Assembly: GCA_964546645.1 (NCBI GenBank) | Contig: CAZJKM010000052.1 | Coordinates: 1-18,827 of the forward strand | DNA: 18,827 nucleotides | Direction of reading: 5' to 3' | DNA from: A37T11 sp964546645 | Lineage (GTDB): Bacteria; Bacteroidota; Bacteroidia; Sphingobacteriales; Sphingobacteriaceae | Part shown: positions 14,922-18,827 of the stretch, in pieces | Layout: every line of letters starts with the position of its first letter | Position numbering within the stretch: the first letter of the stretch is position 1 | The notes under the pieces: model-generated | Databases searched by the model: none | Seen by the model: the letters and a program-made list of their open reading frames with translations, nothing else | Told to the model about the DNA's origin: nothing | Position numbers and translations under genes: made by a program

Positions 14922-15674
14922 ATGCGTACATCTGAGAGAATAATAGGAATTATCCCCGCCCGCTATGCCTCTACCCGGTTCCCCGGAAAACCACTGACCG
15001 ACATTGCCGGTAAAAGCATGATCCGCCGGGTATACGAGCAGGCATCCAAAGCCCCCAGCTTAAGTTTAGTAGTGGTAGCTACGGACGATACCCGCATTGC
15101 AGCGCATGTGACAGCCTTCGGGGGAAAAGTAATCATGACATCATCCAGTCACCAAAGCGGTACCGACCGGTGTGCAGAGGTGCTGGCAGCGCAAAGCGAT
15201 TATGACATCGCTGTTAATATCCAGGGGGACGAGCCTTTTATTGATCCCGCGCAGATTGAACTGCTGGTATCCTGCTTCCATACAGAACGCACACAGATTG
15301 CAACCCTCATCAAGCGCATCAACACCACGGAAGAACTTTTCAACACAAACACACCGAAGGTGGTGATTAATCGCCATAAAGAAGCCTTGTATTTCAGCCG
15401 GGCAACCATCCCTTTTCAACGAAAAGCCGGAAAAGAAAACTGGCTCAACCACCATACGTATTACAAACATATCGGCATTTACGGTTACAGAACCCCTATC
15501 CTGCAGGAAATCACCCGCCTCCCTATTTCCGCATTGGAACAAACGGAGACCCTGGAGCAACTGCGCTGGCTGGAAAACGGATACCGCATTCAGACGGCTG
15601 AAACAACACTGGATACGTATGCGGTAGATATACCGGAAGATGTTGAAAAAGTAACGAAAGCCTTTGATTCATAA
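14922..15674 (+). CDS. kdsB: 3-deoxy-manno-octulosonate cytidylyltransferase (CMP-Kdo synthetase)
   Basis: Activates Kdo with CTP to CMP-Kdo for LPS inner-core synthesis, in the cytoplasm. Length 250, as usual. Motifs: IPARYASTRFPGKPL (11-25) at the nucleotide-binding loop, GTDR (80-83), NIQGDEP (99-105, with D103 at the metal-binding position), HIGIYGYR, and LEQLRWLENGY. The C-terminal D-x-P-E-D signature reads VDIPEDV (Ile where Thr is usual), keeping D236. Its presence shows a Kdo-containing lipopolysaccharide, in line with a Gram-negative host. It lies in the trpS run, 11 nt before the S46 peptidase. Confidence 0.96.
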   Translation: MRTSERIIGIIPARYASTRFPGKPLTDIAGKSMIRRVYEQASKAPSLSLVVVATDDTRIAAHVTAFGGKVIMTSSSHQSGTDRCAEVLAAQSDYDIAVNIQGDEPFIDPAQIELLVSCFHTERTQIATLIKRINTTEELFNTNTPKVVINRHKEALYFSRATIPFQRKAGKENWLNHHTYYKHIGIYGYRTPILQEITRLPISALEQTETLEQLRWLENGYRIQTAETTLDTYAVDIPEDVEKVTKAFDS

Positions 15675-15685
15675 ATACGTCGGTT

Positions 15686-17848
15686 ATGCGCATCTTACAC
15701 AACAAACACTTCATCGTCCCTTTTTTAGTCGGCGCCGGCCTGCTCAGCTTTCTGGCTGCTCCGGTTGAGGAAGGGATGTACCCGCTGAGCGACCTGAACC
15801 GGGCGGGACTGAAAAAGGCAGGACTGAAAATCAGCGAAAAAGATATCTATAACCCCGGCAGTGTCGGTCTGGTGGATGCCCTCGTTCAGGTCGGAGGCTG
15901 TACCGGATCATTTATTTCCGGGGAGGGACTGATCATCACCAATCACCATTGTACATTTGGTGCGGTACAAAAAGCGAGTACCCCTGAGCAGGATTACCTG
16001 ACCAATGGGTTTATGGCACCGACACGTGAACAGGAAATACCGGCGCAAGGATTGTCCATCCGTATTACCGAAAGCTATGAAGATGTATCCACCCGCATCC
16101 TCGCAGTTGCGTCCGTAACGTCAGATCCGGCTGAACGGATCCGGCTGATGGAGGATGAACGGAAAAAAATTGCCCGTGAAGCGGAAACTGACAATCCCGC
16201 TATACGGGCGGAGGTGTCGGAGATGTTCATCGGCAGAAGCTATGTGTTATTCCGTTACAAGACCATCGAAGACGTCCGCCTGGTATATGTACCGGAACGC
16301 AACATCGGTGAATTCGGCGGAGAAACAGATAACTGGGTCTGGCCCCGGCATACGGGTGATTTTGCCTTTCTGCGGGCCTATGTATCGCCCAGCGGGGAAC
16401 CCGCCGGCTATGCCGCACATAATGTACCTTACAAACCCAAAAAGCACCTGAAGATCAATCCGAAAGGCGTCAATGAAGAAGACTTTGTTTTTATTCTGGG
16501 ATACCCCGGACGCACGTTCCGCCATCGCCCTTACCAATACCTGGAATACCAGCAGCATTTTTTGTTGCCTTATACAGCAGGTTTGTATGCCTACCAGAAC
16601 CGGATAATGGAGGAAGTCGGAAAAGATGACAAGGCTATAGAAATCCAGCTGGCCACACGTATCAAACGAAACGCCAATGTGATGAAAAACTACCAGGGTA
16701 AACTGAAGGGCCTGCGGAATATCAACCTGGTTGAACAGAAAAAGCAGGAAGATGAAACACTGGCACAGTTTATCAGCAGTCAGCCCAACCTGCAAACCCA
16801 GTATGGAAACCTGATGGGTGACATAGATGCCCTGTACCAGCTCAGCTTCAGCGACGCAAAACGGGAAATGTGGATTAACCAGATCTACAACAGCAGCAAC
16901 CTGCTGAACGTGGCACGTTATGTTAACAGCCTGAAAGTGGCGCTCCAACGGACGCCGGCAGATAAACAACAGGCGCTGTTTGACGCGAACAAAGCGAAAT
17001 TCTCAGAAGGTGTTTCGCAGGTTTACCAAACGTATAACCTGTACGCCGATAAGCACAACCTGGCACGTATGCTGGCTGACGCAGCAGATTTCGGGCCCGC
17101 GAACCAAATAGACGCGGTACAGAACATACGGATCAGCAATGAAGAAAGTGCCCTTTCTTATGCTTCCGGGATACTGGATCATACCCGGTTACAGGATAAA
17201 GACTTTGTATTGAATAACCTGTTCGGGTCGCCGGCAGCCATGCTTGCCTATTCCGATGATCTGCTGGCATTTCAGGACGACCTTAACCGCCAGATAGTTG
17301 CTTTACAACCCGAAATGCAGCGAAGGGAAGGCGTACTGAACAAACTGATGGCGGATTATGTGGCGGTAAAAGAACAGTACCAGCAGAAGAACTTCATTCC
17401 GGATGCCAACAGTACCTTACGGCTTACCTATGGATATATACGCGGCTATTCACCAGCTGATGCCACGTACATGAAACCCTTCACCACACTGAGGGGTGTA
17501 CTGGAAAAAGGAACCTCCGGAGCGGATGAATTCCGCTACCCGCAACGGATAAAAGACCGGTGGCAGGCACGTGATTTCGGCCCGTATCTGAAAAAGGAGC
17601 TCAATGACGTTCCCGTCAACATCCTGTATGACATGGATACCACCGGCGGTAATTCAGGCTCTCCGATCATGAATGCCCGGGGAGAATTGATCGGTGTTAA
17701 TTTTGACCGGGCCTATGATGCTACCATTAACGACTTTGCCTGGAACCAAAGCTACAGCCGCTCCATCGGCGTGGATATCCGTTATGTGCTATGGGTGGCT
17801 GATAAAGTAGACAATGCGGGTTTCCTGCTGAAAGAGATCGGTTTATAA
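15686..17848 (+). CDS. S46 family dipeptidyl-peptidase, DPP11-type (Asp/Glu-specific predicted)
   Basis: A 720-residue periplasmic serine exopeptidase that removes dipeptides from peptide N-termini. It has a signal peptide (hydrophobic stretch FIVPFLVGAGLLSFLAA), then EEGMYP at the family's conserved mature start. The trypsin-like catalytic residues are His in TNHHC (H88, or the adjacent H87), Asp in WPRHTGDF (D225), and Ser657 in GNSGSP. The S1 pocket position, 18 residues after the Ser, is Arg675 in NFDR. In Porphyromonas gingivalis DPP11 the same spacing holds for Ser655 and Arg673, and that Arg gives Asp/Glu specificity, whereas DPP7 has Gly. Total length also equals that of DPP11. Last of the trpS run, 11 nt after kdsB; role in peptide use inferred. 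Confidence 0.95.
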   Translation: MRILHNKHFIVPFLVGAGLLSFLAAPVEEGMYPLSDLNRAGLKKAGLKISEKDIYNPGSVGLVDALVQVGGCTGSFISGEGLIITNHHCTFGAVQKASTPEQDYLTNGFMAPTREQEIPAQGLSIRITESYEDVSTRILAVASVTSDPAERIRLMEDERKKIAREAETDNPAIRAEVSEMFIGRSYVLFRYKTIEDVRLVYVPERNIGEFGGETDNWVWPRHTGDFAFLRAYVSPSGEPAGYAAHNVPYKPKKHLKINPKGVNEEDFVFILGYPGRTFRHRPYQYLEYQQHFLLPYTAGLYAYQNRIMEEVGKDDKAIEIQLATRIKRNANVMKNYQGKLKGLRNINLVEQKKQEDETLAQFISSQPNLQTQYGNLMGDIDALYQLSFSDAKREMWINQIYNSSNLLNVARYVNSLKVALQRTPADKQQALFDANKAKFSEGVSQVYQTYNLYADKHNLARMLADAADFGPANQIDAVQNIRISNEESALSYASGILDHTRLQDKDFVLNNLFGSPAAMLAYSDDLLAFQDDLNRQIVALQPEMQRREGVLNKLMADYVAVKEQYQQKNFIPDANSTLRLTYGYIRGYSPADATYMKPFTTLRGVLEKGTSGADEFRYPQRIKDRWQARDFGPYLKKELNDVPVNILYDMDTTGGNSGSPIMNARGELIGVNFDRAYDATINDFAWNQSYSRSIGVDIRYVLWVADKVDNAGFLLKEIGL

Positions 17849-17883
17849 ACCATCGTTAACCCGAAACAAAGCCCTCCCCGCCA

Positions 17884-17910
17884 GGAGTGTATGTATTTTC
17901 ATACAACTCC
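17884..17910. terminator. Stem-loop downstream of the S46 peptidase
   Basis: GGAGTGTATG pairs with CATAC-ACTCC across loop TATTTT, with one bulged A. It lies 36 nt after the peptidase stop. There is no run of T after it, so it may be a weak or Rho-assisted terminator or an mRNA 3'-end stabiliser rather than a classical intrinsic terminator. Confidence 0.45.
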
Positions 17911-18029
17911 CAACGGCTCTTTATAGCACAACAACCAATTGAAAATAAATTACTTATAAACAGAACTCATTTTCTGGCGTACATCTTGCCTGACTACCTG
18001 CAGTTGGAAAACTATTAAAATTGAGAACC

Positions 18030-18647
18030 ATGAAAAAGTTAGGATTATTAGTTAGTAGTGTATTATTTTCAGTTGGAGCATTTGCGCAAAGCCAGGAAAT
18101 GGGCTTTGGCATTAAAGCCGGTGTGAACCTTCCGAATTACAAATATGAGAATACGGAGAGTAAATCAACAACGAATTTCCATGTAACCGGGTACCTGGAT
18201 GCGCCGATCTCCGATTACTTTGCCATACAGCCGGGGTTATCCTTACAGGGTAAGGGTGCTAAACTGGCTGAAAGCAATGTCGCGGATTTCACGTGGACCC
18301 AAAACACCATGTGGCTGGAAGTCCCCGTTAATTTCGTGGTCAAAGTCCCTACCATGGATGTCGGCGCGTTTATCATCGGGGCCGGTCCGTATGTAGGCAT
18401 CGGACTGTCGGGTAAAAACAAATATGAAAGCAACTTCGGTGGCACGGAGCGGGATTTTGAGTTCGGGAAAAACGGTTCCCTGAGAAGAACAGACTTCGGT
18501 GCCAACATCCTGGCCGGCTACCAGATGAACCAGGGAATCAGCGTAACAGCTAATTACGGCCTTGGGCTGACCGATATCAGCCCGGAAGGCTCTTCCGGGA
18601 AAATAAACAATCGTGTCTGGAGTATCTCTCTCGGATTCAGGATTTAA
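18030..18647 (+). CDS. PorT-like outer-membrane beta-barrel protein
   Basis: A 205-residue protein with signal peptide 1-20 (KKLGLLVSSVLFSVGAFAQ), then alternating strands typical of the small porin-like barrels common in Bacteroidota: GFGIKAGVNLPNYKY, FHVTGYLDAPISDYFAIQPGL, MWLEVPVNFVVKV, AFIIGAGPYVGIGLSGK, FGANILAGYQMNQGISVTANYG, closing with VWSISLGFRI. The longer frame starts with TTG at 18021; ATG at 18030 is the clear start. The upstream 180 nt hold a stem-loop (17884-17910) and only a poor -7 match (CATCTTGCC near 17987). Function unknown; it may be a passive barrel or a surface protein. A strong terminator follows. Confidence 0.92.
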   Translation: MKKLGLLVSSVLFSVGAFAQSQEMGFGIKAGVNLPNYKYENTESKSTTNFHVTGYLDAPISDYFAIQPGLSLQGKGAKLAESNVADFTWTQNTMWLEVPVNFVVKVPTMDVGAFIIGAGPYVGIGLSGKNKYESNFGGTERDFEFGKNGSLRRTDFGANILAGYQMNQGISVTANYGLGLTDISPEGSSGKINNRVWSISLGFRI

Positions 18648-18704
18648 GAGAACACCATTCAGATACCTTTGATGAACCTGCCCTGCTGGAACGGGTAAAA
18701 AAGC

Positions 18705-18745
18705 AACCCCTTCATGCCTGATCGGATGAAGGGGTTATTTTTTTT
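18705..18745. terminator. Strong intrinsic terminator
   Basis: Arms AACCCCTTCAT (18705-18715) and ATGAAGGGGTT (18726-18736) form a perfect 11-bp stem with a 10-nt loop, followed by an eight-T run at 18738-18745. A run of six A precedes it, so it could also work in the other direction. It ends the beta-barrel gene 57 nt after its stop. Confidence 0.93.
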
Positions 18746-18747
18746 CC

Positions 18748-18755
18748 TAATATTG
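18748..18755 (+). promoter_or_regulatory. Candidate -7 element for the right-edge gene
   Basis: TAATATTG has one mismatch to TAnnTTTG and lies 6 nt before the ATG at 18762, directly after the terminator T-run. The spacing is the same as at the MutS-like gene. Confidence 0.4.
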
Positions 18756-18761
18756 CATCAT

Positions 18762-18827
18762 ATGAGTAATATGATCAATAAACACAGGCTGATTTATCTG
18801 ATAATCCTGTTATGCTGTAGTGGGTTA
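18762..18827 (+). CDS. Start of an exported protein cut by the right edge
   Basis: Twenty-two codons, open to the last base. A short basic start (NKHR) is followed by a hydrophobic run LIYLIILLCCSGL, which looks like a signal peptide, possibly of a lipoprotein given the paired Cys. An alternative ATG lies at 18771. A -7-like element 6 nt upstream of the first ATG and a terminator just before it support an independent gene. Function cannot be inferred. Confidence 0.55.
   Translation, partial: MSNMINKHRLIYLIILLCCSGL

Noticed and set aside
16247..16969. Minus-strand open frame of 240 codons opposite the S46 peptidase
   Set aside because: It lies inside the conserved peptidase frame and has the Phe/Val/Cys-rich composition of a complementary shadow; no start signal or family motif.
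1..18827. Mobile element, phage, toxin-antitoxin, CRISPR or biosynthetic cluster
   Set aside because: No transposase, integrase, terminal inverted repeats, spaced repeats, or paired small toxin and antitoxin genes were found in any region.

Overview
The window comes from a chromosome of a Bacteroidota bacterium, most likely in or near the Chitinophagaceae. The support is as follows: secreted Gfo/Idh/MocA oxidoreductases with Tat-like N-termini, an S46 dipeptidyl-peptidase, an AraC regulator with an N-terminal seven-helix membrane domain, many signal peptides ending in AQ, lipoproteins, a PorT-like outer-membrane beta-barrel, kdsB (Gram-negative LPS), and repeated matches to the Bacteroidota -7 promoter element TAnnTTTG just upstream of start codons. 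No rRNA, tRNA, CRISPR array, insertion sequence or phage gene was seen. The taxonomic call is inference, because no marker gene was compared.

Left part (1-7607): a secreted sugar-oxidation and hydrolysis neighbourhood. It holds a Gfo/Idh/MocA oxidoreductase cut by the left edge, a minimal MutS-like ATPase followed 1 nt later by a secreted glycerophosphodiester phosphodiesterase, a second Gfo/Idh/MocA protein with a Tat-like signal, and, convergent to it, an 813-residue secreted protein that looks like a six-hairpin glycosidase. The two oxidoreductases and the hydrolase could act together on periplasmic sugars or glycosides. The MutS-like gene has no obvious link to this.

Middle (7608-11566): small genes. 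A 36-codon ORF with a perfect -7 element looks like the 5' remnant of an NTF2/SnoaL-like gene. Next come a 169-residue exported protein built of two TonB-plug-like repeats, a RibD/DHFR-family reductase, a small lipoprotein whose promoter carries a palindrome, a 7TM-AraC regulator, and a divergent glutathione peroxidase.

Right part (11710-18827): a DUF3748/YidR-type beta-propeller lipoprotein is divergent from a tight run of four genes: trpS, a deoxynucleoside kinase, kdsB and an S46 dipeptidyl-peptidase with the Arg that marks the Asp/Glu-specific DPP11 type. An outer-membrane beta-barrel gene with a strong terminator follows, then the first 22 codons of an exported protein that runs off the right edge.

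No clearly new multi-gene system is visible. The most useful observations are these: -7 elements lying only 6-10 nt from the start codon at six genes (probably leaderless or nearly so, and changing two start calls), the DPP11-type prediction, the plug-like tandem repeat protein, and the unassigned 813-residue secreted protein.
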